Origin: Notospermus geniculatus
Lineage: Eukaryota > Nemertea > Pilidiophora > Heteronemertea > Lineidae
Length of the DNA stretch: 64,000 nucleotides
Reading direction: 5' to 3'
Assembly (NCBI GenBank): GCA_002633025.1
Contig: NMRB01000298.1
Span: forward strand, 338,615-402,614
Below the pieces are notes generated by a model. That model was not told the DNA's origin. It did no database searches and saw only the letters and a list, made by a program, of their open reading frames with translations. The position numbers and the translations under genes are program-made. The stretch's first letter is position 1. Each line of letters starts with the position of its first letter. Positions 22,839 to 34,456 of the stretch are shown here, piece after piece.

Positions 22839-23534
22839 TAGCTCACCTGTGAGCTATAGTCGTCATGCGGTGTCCGTCGTCGTCGTCCGTTAGCAGGGCA
22901 CGTTTCATAACCGAACACAAAAAGTGCAATAACTCCTAAACTAATGACTGGATCATCTCCAAATTTTTATCATAGGTGTATCTAATGAGGATACGTAACA
23001 TATACAACGGGTTTTTGATTGACCTACTTTTCAAGGTCAGAGAGGTCAAAGTTAGAAATTTTGCCATTTGGTGGCACGTTTCGTAACTGCTAGGGCTATT
23101 GGCCTGAAACTAGGTACATATATAGCCCTAGATGTCAGTTGACCTATGACACCAAGTTTCGGTCCGATTTGATTTTTAGCTTGGCCACCAGGTGGCAAAA
23201 ACAAAAACTCAATTTCCAATAATTCCTTAAACTAACGTCTGGATCATCTTCAAATTTTCATCATCGGTTCATCTACATGTACTGAGGATACATGACATAT
23301 TGCAGATTTTGATTCTACCTACTTTTCAAGGCCACAGAGTTCAAAGTTCAAAATCTTTGGTGGCACGTTTTGTGGCTATTTGACCTAATATCTTCTAACT
23401 TGGTGTGATCAGGTGTCTGGGTACCCTCTGTACCTGGAACTCAAGGCTTGTACGGGAACATTTCAATTTAACATTTGTCATTTGTTCTTCTGGTACATTC
23501 ACCCAGGTGAGCACATGGTCCATGGTCCATTTCA
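22839..23534. repeat. Dispersed 'agctcacctgtgagc' repeat
   Basis: It starts 'agctcacctgtgagctatag' then gtccgtcgtcgtcgtccg, and ends near 'caggtgagcacatgg' (23504-23518). Two ~130 bp internal blocks resemble each other ('ggatcatct-caaatttt-atcat', 'ggtggcacgttt-gt'). It is flanked by an imperfect ~48 bp direct repeat 'attccacttttcagtgattt' (22789 and 23538). Class unknown. Confidence 0.65.
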
Positions 23535-23634
23535 TTATTCCACTTTTCAGTGATTTTGATCTCAAATCCCAACCTTCATTCTTGTGGTATGTTGGTAAAA
23601 GAATTCTGATAGGTTACTATTTCTTCTTTTTTAG

Positions 23635-24255
23635 CTCCATGCCCATTTGTCCGCACATTCCATGAACAGCCATGTGAATTCACCAGTCAAGTCAAGTGCC
23701 AGCACAACCCCAATGAGCCCGAGCACCAGCAGTGCCCCTAAGAGTAGCCCACACAGCCCACCAATCATGTCGCCCGAACCGAACAACGGGCACGTAAATC
23801 AACATCTACATCAGATGGTTGTACAAGGCATGCACAACATGCAGAACCCTGGTGGACTGTCAAGCCCGCTACCGCACCGACATATGTCAGCATCAGCGAA
23901 TAATCTACTGGATGACGGAGTTTCTGATGCGCTGGTGCCGTTACGCTCGCCGGTCGACCAAGACAACCGCATGCAGAACATGCCTATCCAGGCAGCACAT
24001 ACTGGTCAGCGTAGCCACCACCATCACCAACAGCAGAACATGCTTTCAAGTATGGGCGTTGGAACTCACTCTGGATTGCCGCCGATATCTCGCCTGTCTG
24101 ATCGATGCTTCCCACTGGCGCCCCCACTCCCTGCTGCCGCCCTGGCGGCTGTTCGTGCTCAAGCCTTATCTTCGCTGAACTACAGCTCACCAAGTGCGCG
24201 TGCATCCCTCTCAAGCATGCACCGAAGCACAAGCCCCAATGGACACCAGACATGA
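23635..24255 (+). CDS. C2H2 zinc-finger transcription factor, terminal exon (end of finger 5 and Ser/Pro/His-rich tail)
   Basis: The acceptor is a polypyrimidine tract ending in tag at 23632-23634, read in phase 0. The first codons give LHAHLSAHSMNSH. Joined to ...DKHIAR from 13378, they make H-I-A-R-L-H, the missing H-x4-H of finger 5, which is strong evidence that the exons belong together. The remaining ~200 residues are low complexity and probably disordered: SPVKSSASTTPMSPSTSS, histidine and glutamine runs (HHHHQQQ) at about residues 122-128, then an alanine/proline patch (PLAPPLPAAALAAVRAQAL) that could be a small effector motif. The stop tga is at 24253-24255. Such tails are common in this factor class, but I cannot assign activation or repression. 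No AATAAA lies immediately downstream; the first clear one is near 25265. Confidence 0.85.
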   Translation, partial: LHAHLSAHSMNSHVNSPVKSSASTTPMSPSTSSAPKSSPHSPPIMSPEPNNGHVNQHLHQMVVQGMHNMQNPGGLSSPLPHRHMSASANNLLDDGVSDALVPLRSPVDQDNRMQNMPIQAAHTGQRSHHHHQQQNMLSSMGVGTHSGLPPISRLSDRCFPLAPPLPAAALAAVRAQALSSLNYSSPSARASLSSMHRSTSPNGHQT

Positions 24256-27200
24256 AGGAGGAACGCAGTAGGTAACTTAGAGGTTTCGATGTTGAGTTGT
24301 TAAATATGTGACGATTTGTTAATTTGTGGGTTTGTGACTTGATTGTTACTGAGTAAAGTGACTTTTAAAGTTGTATCAAGCATCTCCGAACATTGTAATC
24401 TATACGCATGACCTCAAAGGTCAGAGACATGGGGTCGGGGGCAAGCCTTGACTTCGAAAGTTAAGGTCTGTTTTTGGATCTAAAAGGTTGACACGACCTT
24501 GACCTCAAGGTCACGGCATGACCCCTCAACGCAAAGGCCTCAAAGGTCAAACCTGTTAAAACAGGATGTGTACATGCTTTCTTCGCTTTTAATGACACTG
24601 TGAAACAGTGGTAGGCTCTTCGCTTTGTTCGGATATGTCTTGATGACATCATAGCCGCAATTCATGTCTATTGATGGCATTGAGCTCGAGATATACTAGT
24701 ATATAATGTGATATATACTTTACAGCATCATTTATAGGTGGCGACTGGATCATCGGCTTTTGTAACGATAGGTGACACTGCCTTCGATGTCATGTGAAAA
24801 TCCGGAGGCCCTAATAAGGAACGTTGTTTATGAAGCTAAGAGAACAAAGGGGCAAAATTGGGGAGTTGTGAGGTGCCATATTCAACCTCACCAGCCCCTT
24901 CCCCTTCGTTGTTCAAATGCTCAGTGGGATTTTCATGACGGCTATAAATGGTGCCCCCATCAATGCCCCACACATACTTTTGCATTTTGCACGTATAACG
25001 TATAAAGCCTGTAGTGTTCATCTCTACCTTTTGCCATTTGGTTTTATCTCGGAAGCTCAGCGCCTTGTTTTGACTGAGCACATGACGTAGATAAAAAAGT
25101 TAGCTACAAGTTAAAGCTTCGCTTGGCCCGTGGGAACTGCTTAATTTTTGGGGCACTTATTTTTGGTACACTCGGTATTCATGCAGTGAGCGGGATTCTT
25201 CATAACCGCAATTTTTGGCACATAGACATAATTTTACTGTTGGAGACGATATCATGTGTTCCAATTAATAAACCTGTCGTTTGCTGATAATTTTTAATTC
25301 AAACTGAGCAGCTCATTGTGGTTCATGGTGCAGATGCAGACAATTACCATGGGACCAAACATGGAGTAATACTGTACAAAAATGATGTGCGAGATTGTCT
25401 GCATCTGTAATACTGTACAGAAATGATGTGCGAGACTGTCTACATCTGTAATACTGTACAGAAATGATGTGCGAGACTGTCTGCATCTGTACACGACTGA
25501 TTTCTTTCGATGTCTCTCTATCAGGGCATCCCTTGTACATCAGATAATACAACTCAATTAGCATATTGCCAACAAATGATGACCAGTGAGGCGATGTTTT
25601 TTAGCCCATGCACCTTTCTTCTCAATTGTATCTCACTGTGAACTATTATTGTGTGTTTTTCCATTGTGAATCTAGTATAAAGTAAAGGTATATTTCAAAG
25701 TCCCCAAAGCAGGCTATGCCTGCTAGCTGTATTATGTACACATTAATTTGATATGTACATTATATATAGATTTATGTCCGTGTTCACAATCTGCATTCGT
25801 GTCCAATCCTATACACATATATATACACCTAATCCTCCATATGATTACAATGAAAATTGCTGCAAACTTAGGCGATGTTCCCTACTATATTCGTGAACTA
25901 TTTGGCTCTTCTGTGATGATTAAACCCAAGCAAATTTATGTATTATGGGACAATTTCGCAAAGAGTTATTCCGAGAATAGCTGACGCTGGCAAACATTAT
26001 TGCGCACCGATTTAAAACTGCACTTTTCTATGTTGTGGTTCCCTTTGGCAATAGAGGGCATTGCTCATATTTGCGGAATGCGTTCTGTGTTCAGTAAAAT
26101 CTACGTAAAAATCTCTCATTTTTGGAGATGACTAGTTTCCCAGAGTTCAGTGTCACAGGGTTACGTAATGTTACTAATGGAGACATTTCTTATCGATTTT
26201 CAGAAAACAAAAAAATAACCGGTGTTTTTTCATGTTGTAGCATGTCACGTCCATTAAATCATATATCATGCCAACCTTGTCCCAATCTGCACCACGCCTA
26301 TACATCATTGACGCCGAGCACAAAGATCCTGACGAAAGGGTCGACGTTGGCGGCAATTTACTACAAACTGAGGTTACTAAACATTGTCAAACATCTTGTA
26401 TACTCTGAGCTGTCATTTTAAGTTATGTCCAGAATTTGTCTATTGAAACCACAAGTCTGATAATTGATCAGGAACAGGGGGCGCCGACTGACTTGAAACA
26501 GCGTCATTCCCTGTAATGTTGGCTTCCAATAGCTATAACCACATATTTTCGCTGGTTATACTGGACGAATTTCAGGATGATTTTTTGTTACGCAAGTTAA
26601 AGTGATTGTTTTTTTTAAATATTTTTGTTGTGCAATGCACTAATTTGTCTACTCACTTTGTTTCTGTCGGTGGAGGGACATATGGCAGAACTGAAACAGG
26701 CAGTAAGTAATTCATTGGAACTGTGAGACAGGTTTCTATGGTTGATGAAATTTTTAAAAAAATTTCATCAAACATAGATATGTTTTAAAAGTTAAAATGT
26801 TTAGCTGCAACTCAAAATAGTTAGGCGTTTGTCAAGTGTGACTTTGAACTAGATTCCTGTTGTTAACTCATCTGTCACCGGGTTTGAGCTGAGACAGCAT
26901 CTTCTGCTGAAGTCTTCTAAAAGCTTTGGAAGGAATTGGAAAAAATTTGAAGAAAGATTCTTCAGCTAGTTCACGAGAACAACATTTCTTCAAATAATTT
27001 TTGATCAGTACCATAGGATGTGAGAAAATTTGGACAGAAGATGCCGTCTACTGGACTCTGGGGGCAGATGAGTTGATGTGTTCAGCTGACTATCTGCTGG
27101 CTCTCTCCAACCTTTGATTGGTATTTAATTAACTCAAAACTTCACTAGTTTGATTTTATTTCATCTGCATCAGCAGAAATGGTACCAGAACTCGGTATTT

Positions 27201-27690
27201 ACCTTTTGTGAGTGGCTAAGATGTCATCATGGTGTTATAAAGTCCAGTTTTTCTGGACTCAGTCAGTTGAATAAGCATTGGGAATTCACTCAACTTGATG
27301 GAAAAAATCTTGCTCAAAGAATTAGTGCCTTCACTTCAATATGCAATAAACTCTTTATTTTCAAGTGCAAAAGGACCACGTTGAAAGGCAGCATCATCAG
27401 TCCATCCTAATATCTGTTCACAATCAGAAAAGTATACACGCAGCTTTCATTAGAGATGTTCTCAAGTATGAGAATGCTAAATCATGGTAAGATCACAACC
27501 AGCTGGCTGTTTCAACCATGTTTACTTCACACAGGAGCCAAAACTCAAATCACCATTGCCTTAAGTTATTGGAGTCAGTTGAGGCCTATGACAGGGTATA
27601 ATTTCGAACATTGTACAGATAATGCTAAAATGGCAAAACTGCCATTCTGTTTAATTGTGGAATTGATCAAGTGGTAAGCATGGTAAGTCT
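24256..27690 (+). other. Presumed 3' UTR and downstream DNA of the zinc-finger gene
   Basis: There are no further exons. The first strong AATAAA-type signal is 'attaataaacc' near 25265, so a UTR of about 1 kb is possible but unproven. 24400-24560 has 'gaccttgacctcaaggtcac' inverted words; 26739-26770 holds a small hairpin 'gatgaaatttttaaaaaaat'. Confidence 0.4.
25366..25489. repeat. Three-copy tandem repeat, period about 41
   Basis: The unit 'gtaatactgtacagaaatga' + 'tgtgcgagactgtctgcatc' is present three times with few changes. Confidence 0.88.
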
Positions 27691-27829
27691 CTAAGGCTGA
27701 GGTTACATTGAGGCACATACGACACGAACATGCAGGCGAACAATGGCTTCACAAAGGATTCATCCCCATGAAACCTTTGTTCGCCTGCGTGTTCGTGTCG
27801 CGTGTCATCCGATGTAAAGTCAAACTTAG
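27691..27829. mobile_element. 139 bp palindromic MITE
   Basis: The ends 'ctaaggctgaggttacat' and 'atgtaaagtcaaacttag' pair imperfectly. The inner arms 'cgacacgaacatgcaggcga' / 'tcgcctgcgtgttcgtgtcg' pair almost perfectly. Confidence 0.78.
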
Positions 27830-28015
27830 GGCCGCATGCACCAACGAAGATTATCTTGAACTCAGGTTGAGCCACAATTTTTCAGTTGTTCAGGTTTGCC
27901 AGGGCATGATGTGACAATGGAAAAGTTGTGGCTCAACCCTTGGAGGAATTATACTGACAGTACCTCCAAGCTCAACCTGAGTTCAAGATAATCTTCGTTG
28001 GTGCATACAGCCCTT
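27827..28015. mobile_element. MITE 'gggccgcatgcaccaacgaa', copy 1
   Basis: The arms 'gcaccaacgaagattatctt' + 'gaactcaggttgagcc' are inverted at the right end. A ~40 bp extra segment sits in its right half relative to copy 2. Confidence 0.85.
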
Positions 28016-28164
28016 AGGGCCGTATGCACCAACGAAGATTATCTTCAACTCAGGTTGAGCCACAGCTTTTTAATTGTTCAGGTTTGCCAGGGCATGATGT
28101 GACAATGGAAAAGTTGTGGCTCAACCTGAGTTCAAGATAATCTTCGTTTGGTACATACGGCCCT
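28014..28164. mobile_element. MITE 'gggccgtatgcaccaacgaa', copy 2 (back to back)
   Basis: It starts where copy 1 ends ('cccttagggccgtatg'), with the same arms and the same core 'gccagggcatgatgtgacaa'. Confidence 0.85.
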
Positions 28165-28994
28165 AGTGTTGGTGACGTGACATCTCATGTTATTGGTTAC
28201 TGCTTTGAGCTTTGTTGGAAGCTGAACACTTCCCACCAATGAACTCTCCTGTTTCTACATCCACGGCAGACGTCAGTACACTTTGATTGTCTTCAAACTG
28301 TACACATCTGCTGTAGCACATGGTTTGTCTGTTTCAATTCTGTCAAATGTCCCTCTTCATTGAGTCGAGCCTGGTTCTCTGACATCATTTTGACGCACTG
28401 GTAAGTGTCCCAAGTCTTGAAGACAAGGTGTTACTCACCTACAAAGTATTGTGTCTGCTGAGCATTATTTGATCTTTTCACCAATTTTGATCGTTCTTGC
28501 AAATTGTCTTATCTTAAATGTTTCCTGTTTCTTTTTGAATTTCAGTGTTTTTGATCACTTCAATCTTTTCAAACAGGCAGCAGATATCCTTTTCACCCAA
28601 GGTAGCCAAGGATGCTTGTATTTCTCCCAGGATTACATTCAGATGAAAGTACCAGGCGATGAAAGGAAGGTTCCAAGCTTTGACCATTGTTGGCTATATG
28701 GCAATGTATGGGAGACTTAAAGATAATATATCACGACTTCATTGTTTACATTCAATGTTTGTAAACATGGATGTTTACATTATGTTATTTTGGACTTTAG
28801 GGACATGCCGACCCACCAAAATGAATACTTTTGGAATCAACAGAATTTTTAGAGGGGCATGCCACCAACAAATTACTCATAAGACAAAGAAAGCCTGGAC
28901 ATAAACAAACAAAATGTAAATAAACAATGAATTTCGTGGCCCGCGAAAATACCCGTGATACATTTTCTTTAACTGCTGTTAGAGACTGCCTGTC
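28165..28994. other. Non-coding stretch, nothing recognised
   Basis: No motif-bearing ORF, tandem repeat or clear TIR seen. Confidence 0.4.
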
Positions 28995-30170
28995 AGCGTT
29001 CCTAGAACATCACAAAATTTGACGTCATAGACATAAGCCACGGCGTCCACGTCGTTATCAGGGTTCCCACCCTTTTCATCCCCAAAAATGTCCTACCTTT
29101 TCCCTACCAATTTCTGTGGGCTCCCCCCCCCCCAAGTGTTAGGGCCGTTGTCCCGAAATAAAGGTAACAAAGATCGATATCGCTTCCATCAGATTCCTTT
29201 CGTATTTGAGCAATTCGCTGAAACAATTTAGTAACAATTTAGTCTACATGTAGATTGAGTACATCGAGAAAAATGGAATTTTAACTTAGGAATTAAGGCA
29301 AACCAGGAAAATACAGATATACATAGCTATACTTACAGGACTTTGTCCCTACCCAGGTCCTGCCTGTGACCAACACCCTAACCTTCATACATGTGGTACA
29401 CATAGCACACTCATGGTCTCAAAGCTAAGAATGGAGTAACAATTTTAGGTGGAGGCCAGCATATATAGGGAACAAACACAAAGACCAAAACACAAAAGAT
29501 AAGGGATTAGGGATTAGGCTGACAGAGTGAAAGGTTCAGGGGAAACTTAAAGTTGACATGTACAAATGGGGAGCGCCAATTGGTCACGTGATGACTACTG
29601 ATAGAGCAGACGAGACACCTAGCGTTGACCTAGGCCCATTGTTCGAGAGATGCGGTTCACCAAGCACGGCCAATCACACCTTGAATCGTCATGAATAATA
29701 GGTGGCATTGGTGTACTATCAGTTCAAAACCACGCGTATATTCTCGCGTGGTCTGCGTGATCGGGGTTCCCTATTTATGGCTCCAACACCAAGATTTAGG
29801 GTCTGAACGTTCTAAAACCTGAACGCACATGCTGAAGGTCATTGGTGTGGTTACTTAGTCGTGCGGGAGGATGATGTCCCCCAGGTCCATCTGGATTGGA
29901 AGCTCCATAATTTCAGAAAATCAAGCCGACGGCATCAGTTACGCTCATTCTGATTGGGTTAAAATGGCAGGTCATTAAAATTCCCTACCTTTTCGCGATT
30001 TTGATGGTGATGAAGTAACTTTCCCTACTTTTTCACTAACGAGAAAAGTTTTTTTATTTTCCCTACTTTTCCAGATTTCCCTTCTGCGCGGGAACCCTGC
30101 GTTATGGATGACGTCATGGCATGCATTTCTTCTCTGTGACGTCAAATTCCATGACGTTCTAGGACCGCCA
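28995..30170. mobile_element. Foldback element split by a nested hAT-like element
   Basis: Outer arms 'cctagaacatcacaaaattt' + 'gacgtca' on the left, and the inverse of 'cctagaacgtcatggaattt' + 'gacgtca' on the right. The core is interrupted by 29059-30099. Confidence 0.72.
29059..30099. mobile_element. hAT-like non-autonomous element
   Basis: Ends 'cagggttcccac' and (inverse) 'cagggttcccgcg', flanked by 'cgttat' on both sides (29053-29058 and 30100-30105), most of an 8 bp duplication. Both ends carry 'ttttccctac' words inside. The CAGGGTTCCC terminus is typical of hAT elements; no transposase ORF is present. Confidence 0.75.
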
Positions 30171-30538
30171 ACTGGTGGTGGCCAATAACGGCAGTAAGTC
30201 TCCAATTGTAAGTGCCAACTGCAGGAAGTGAATCATGATAGCAAAAAATGCAGATGCATCTCGTTGGGTGGGAGACCCGTTCAGTGAACCCGGTGTAAAG
30301 GTCCTGCTATGCAACCATACTCATCCTGATCCATCTCTGGAATATGTTGGCTACAAATTGGTGAAATACTGAAATATTCTGAAAAGTTTGCCTCTGGTGG
30401 TTGATTTTAAAATCCAGTCACTTCTTGGAGGTTGTTATCATTGCCTTTACAGAGTAGTATCCCTGAATCCATCACTCTTAAACTGAATTTAAATACTGCT
30501 GGACGTTTCAATTCACTCCATTTCAGATTGTCCACATT

Positions 30539-30932
30539 TTAGGCCAAAAAAATAAATGTTTTGTTTCTGGTTACCGCGTGCGTCACCTCAAACCTCTGCG
30601 TGTCAAGAGATTTTTATTCTTCATTTTGAACGAAATTTGCGATTTCTTAGACCCCCGCGCCATTTGGTGGGAACAAAATAGGTAATATAACAAGCGAGTC
30701 GCTGTAAATCATCTGTAGAATTGCTTTTATCATGTCTATCTACTTCCACAATGGTGACCGATAGATACCGGGTGATGGCAGTGTCAACTTCAAACATTTA
30801 AAGCCCTCCAACAAAGAAATACAATACATTTTATGAAATAAAAAACGTTTGTAAAAAAATAAACCACATCACCGCATCAGTTTTCTTCTGATCATGAAAC
30901 CAGAAACCGAACATTTATTTTTTTGGCCTTAT
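30539..30932. mobile_element. Foldback element, TTAGGCC group (family 'aaaaaaataaatgtt')
   Basis: Left 'ttaggccaaaaaaataaatg' + 'ttttgtttctggtt'; the right inverse begins 'tataaggccaaaaaaataaa' + 'tgttcggtttctggtt'. 394 bp. Confidence 0.85.
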
Positions 30933-31297
30933 AGTTCATTTTGGAAATGTTGCTCCTGATACACTAGCCAACAATTCTGGTGATCTGTTGTCTCATCTCC
31001 TAATAGATTATAAAGGTTGAAGAATGGTGTAACATATTGCTCCCTGTTACCCGACACTGTGCCCTAAGGGGTTTATCCTTGAAACCCTTATTACCATGAT
31101 GACAAAACATCTGTTCTTTTGCTGTCCTATTTGCTGTGGGATGTTTGATGTGTTATGCCGAAAATGCTGCTGGCAAAATTCATTCAATTCCTATTCGAAG
31201 ATTGGATTCATTTGTGACTCTTAAGTCTGGGACCATGTCACAAAAATTTTACTTTGAAAATCATTTTGACTCTTTCCAACAAATAAACATAGTAAAG

Positions 31298-31679
31298 TTA
31301 GGCCAATGAAATAGCATAGTTTCTTGTCACCGCCCGCATGTGATTTTGGCCCCTCATCAAAAAATTTCGTTATTCCAAAATTTCATTATTTACAAAAATC
31401 TGCCACTGGGAGCTGCTTTCCCGCCACTTTCAAAAAGCCCACGCAGCTTGTATGTCATATTTACAGGAACCAGCTCTCACACAGCACAAATTGTTATTTC
31501 TGAATTGATTTTCATTCCAAAAAACACATTCTGGGCGTAAAATCAGTTTGTAAATGCCTTTAGTGTTTGCCAAAAGGGTTGAAATTTTCCATGAAAAAAT
31601 AATGAATAATGAAAAAAAATCTCATCAAATTCTGAAAAATAGCTGACGAGAAACTATAAATGTAACTTCATTGGCCTAA
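31298..31679. mobile_element. Foldback element, TTAGGCC group (family 'aatgaaatagc')
   Basis: Left 'ttaggccaatgaaatagcat' + 'agtttcttgtcaccgcccgc'; right inverse 'ttaggccaatgaagttacat' + 'ttatagtttctcgtcagc'. 382 bp. Confidence 0.83.
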
Positions 31680-32007
31680 TTAGGTGGTGAAACAATGTTG
31701 AAATATTTGCAATGGTTCAAAGGTAATTCTTAGAAGAGATACCCTCCCCCAGCAAGGTGTCACACCTATCTTCACCTTCAGAAATCTCACTTTATTTTCC
31801 AGCCAGACTTAATCTCACTTTTATTTTCCAGCCAGACTTACTACTGAAAACACGATTGATCATGAAAGTGTGAAATACAAAAGTTTGGGAATTGTCTTTG
31901 AATTGAATTGAGGTTCATGGCACAAATGGAATTTTGACTTTTTTGTGTTTGTAATAACTTTATTTTATTATACTAGATATAAGACGCAAAGGGTCAAAGC
32001 CAAAGCA
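31680..32007. other. Non-coding stretch with a short duplication
   Basis: 'aatctcacttt-attttccag' + 'ccagactt' occurs twice in tandem (about 31788-31840). Confidence 0.55.
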
Positions 32008-32210
32008 TTAACCCTTTTGTTACGGGCACCTACCGTCACCAGCTTACGCAGGTCATTTTAGTTTTTTTGTGACCTTTATTCCATGATTTACTGTATGAAG
32101 AAGTGAAGAGAAACTGAATAAACAACTGTGACCCGGCGACCGGGTCCCACGGAAATTTTGTGGGGGTTTGGATGACCCGGTGACCGGGTCCCACGTAGCG
32201 AAAGGGTTAA
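32008..32210. mobile_element. TTAA-flanked MITE 'ttaaccctttcgctacg'
   Basis: Ends 'ttaacccttttgttacgggc' and inverse 'ttaaccctttcgctacgtgg'. TTAA at both borders suggests a piggyBac-type element. Inside, 'gacccgg-gaccgggtccca' is present twice. Confidence 0.75.
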
Positions 32211-34044
32211 AAAGCTGAGGTAATGACGATGATATTCTACAAGGAGTGATCCTTCTTCCTTTCCATATAAAACCAAAACTAGATCCCCACAAAACCATTT
32301 GTTTACATCTTAATATTTTACCTGCAAACACGAAGACAAAACCTGTCGATTTCTCTAGTCACGAAATCAAAGTATTATCATTTTTGGACTGTAATAAAAA
32401 CCATTAAACATTCCCCAATAACGTCATGCTCACCTATATTTCAAACTTTATTACAAGTTGAAAAAAAGTTTTTTGAACTGCTGCACACGAAATTTTGCTT
32501 GCATGTATTCGCAACTTCGGCTAGGCACAAGTTCTGTTCTCTTATGACGTTCCCGATTATGAAGTTTGTATCCAAGGCCTAGTTGTATGGATAATGTAAT
32601 CTCCCTTGTTTCAGTCATGGTAGAGCACTTGTACCAAAAGTAGTCAGACTAAAATAGGCAAAATTTAATAGATGTCAGCATAAAGGAATCAAACATAAAG
32701 GTTTAACTGCAAACGATGTAGTAACTGAGGGATACACTTCATATGTTGCCACCAGATGTCTCTCACTGCCTGAATTTTGGCTTTCCGTGATAGGCAGGAG
32801 CTTCAACTTTTTTTATGGTAGTGGGGTACATGAATCTTACAACTTGATGCTTTGAATTCCATTTCTGAGGATAACAGAGCTATTTTCAGCACAATTCATG
32901 AATTAGTGTTCCATGTGCAAATGAACGTTTAAATGTACACAGATGACCTGCGCTCTCATCGTTCGTGGGGTTCTCATTAATTAACTCTTTCTGTATCATA
33001 AGATCAACTAGTCCGAATTCAAAAAAATTTGCACTAAACATGCAGAAGGGTCTTGCCTATCATATGGAAGAGTCAGAATGCAAATCTGTTGAGGTTTAAA
33101 GGGATACTGTCCACTTTGATAAAATACTAAAATTGAAAGTTGAACCTTTATGTTTGATTCCTTCATGGTGTCAGCCTGATGTTCATTGGACAGATAATAA
33201 TCTTAAGCCTAATTATAACACCATTTCAGACAAACCCCTCCATCATGTGATGAAATCTTGAGTGAAAAATAGTCAGTACATTTTATGCTGAGCACAGCCA
33301 CCCAATTTTACTTTTCATAATACGTACATACGTACGTACATAGTCCAGAATTGAAGACCTATACCGGTGTATTTAAGCAAACAATGCAGTAGTCCATTTT
33401 GTTGCTAGAAAAATTAACTGATATCCTTCATATTTTAGAGTCCCATATCAGTTGTAAACCCAAGGTGCATTATGTACATTCAACGTAGTCAAGTCTTGTA
33501 TATATTAAGTTGGTTTAGTTGGAAGTTAGGGCCACGCTGAAGTACTTTCGCGTACTGAAGTGCATTTCATAATGATCTCAATATGTATTTTTTTTTGTCT
33601 TTCGCAAACCATTTTTGATTTTTAGAGGTTCTTTAAAAAAGAACAATGTGGGAATTTATCTTTCATATCTAATCAAGATTTTCCTTGTAAAAAGACTGTT
33701 AAACGGCTGTATTTATTCTTTCTAAAAGAAAAAAGGAATGGACATTCTGCAAAATGTTGTATATACTGATTAGATCAGTTAACATTATTGCCTAGCAATA
33801 GCAAGACTCAGATTCCTGCTAACTTGGGGGGGGGGCAGTGAAAGGTAATACCATCTCTTGCACTGGCCTGGAAGACAGAGCAGAAAATTGCAGAATAGTC
33901 AAACAAACATTGCAACTTTTCTATAGGTATAAAATATCGAATACATTTGGCTACAATTAACAATCCCAAACCCTTTTTGCGATATAGCCCATCCCTGATT
34001 TGCCAGTGTAGGGACAGCATCTCGCAGAGGTGACAAACCACATT
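32211..34044. other. Non-coding stretch with one inverted pair
   Basis: 'gtcagcataaaggaatcaaa' + 'cataaaggtt' (32674-32706) recurs inverted at 33140-33175, bounding a 0.5 kb segment that may be another foldback. Otherwise nothing recognised; a G run lies at 33827. Confidence 0.5.
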
Positions 34045-34456
34045 TTAGGCCAAGTAAAAAAATACTCATGTTTATTGTCCCCGCCCGTGCCTAAAATCAG
34101 TGCCATGCCCCCAAAAATTTTATTTTTTATTTTTGAATTTAGCACCAAAAAATCTCATGAGGAGTGCATCTATCTTCCCAGTGCTACAAATAAAAGTACA
34201 GTAACCTCACTTTTCACTACATGGTAGGCCTAATGGGGTTCAACTGTAATTTGTTCATTTTTGGAGGAATTCCTCCAAGGTCCATCCTAAAAGTTCCACT
34301 CTGAAAGCCAGCATCAGTCATCTTGATGACAATATTTGCAAGGGATTGCACTGTTTATCCCCAGGCCGGAATAAAAAACAAAAATAAAATGGTGCCCCCT
34401 TGCCAATTTTGAGAAACATCCTGGACGATAAACAAAAGTATTTTTTACTTGGCCTT
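34045..34456. mobile_element. Foldback element, TTAGGCC group (family 'aagtaaaaaaata')
   Basis: Left 'ttaggccaagtaaaaaaata' + 'ctcatgtttattgtccccgc'; right inverse 'taaggccaagtaaaaaatac' + 'ttttgtttatcgtcc'. 412 bp. Confidence 0.85.
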
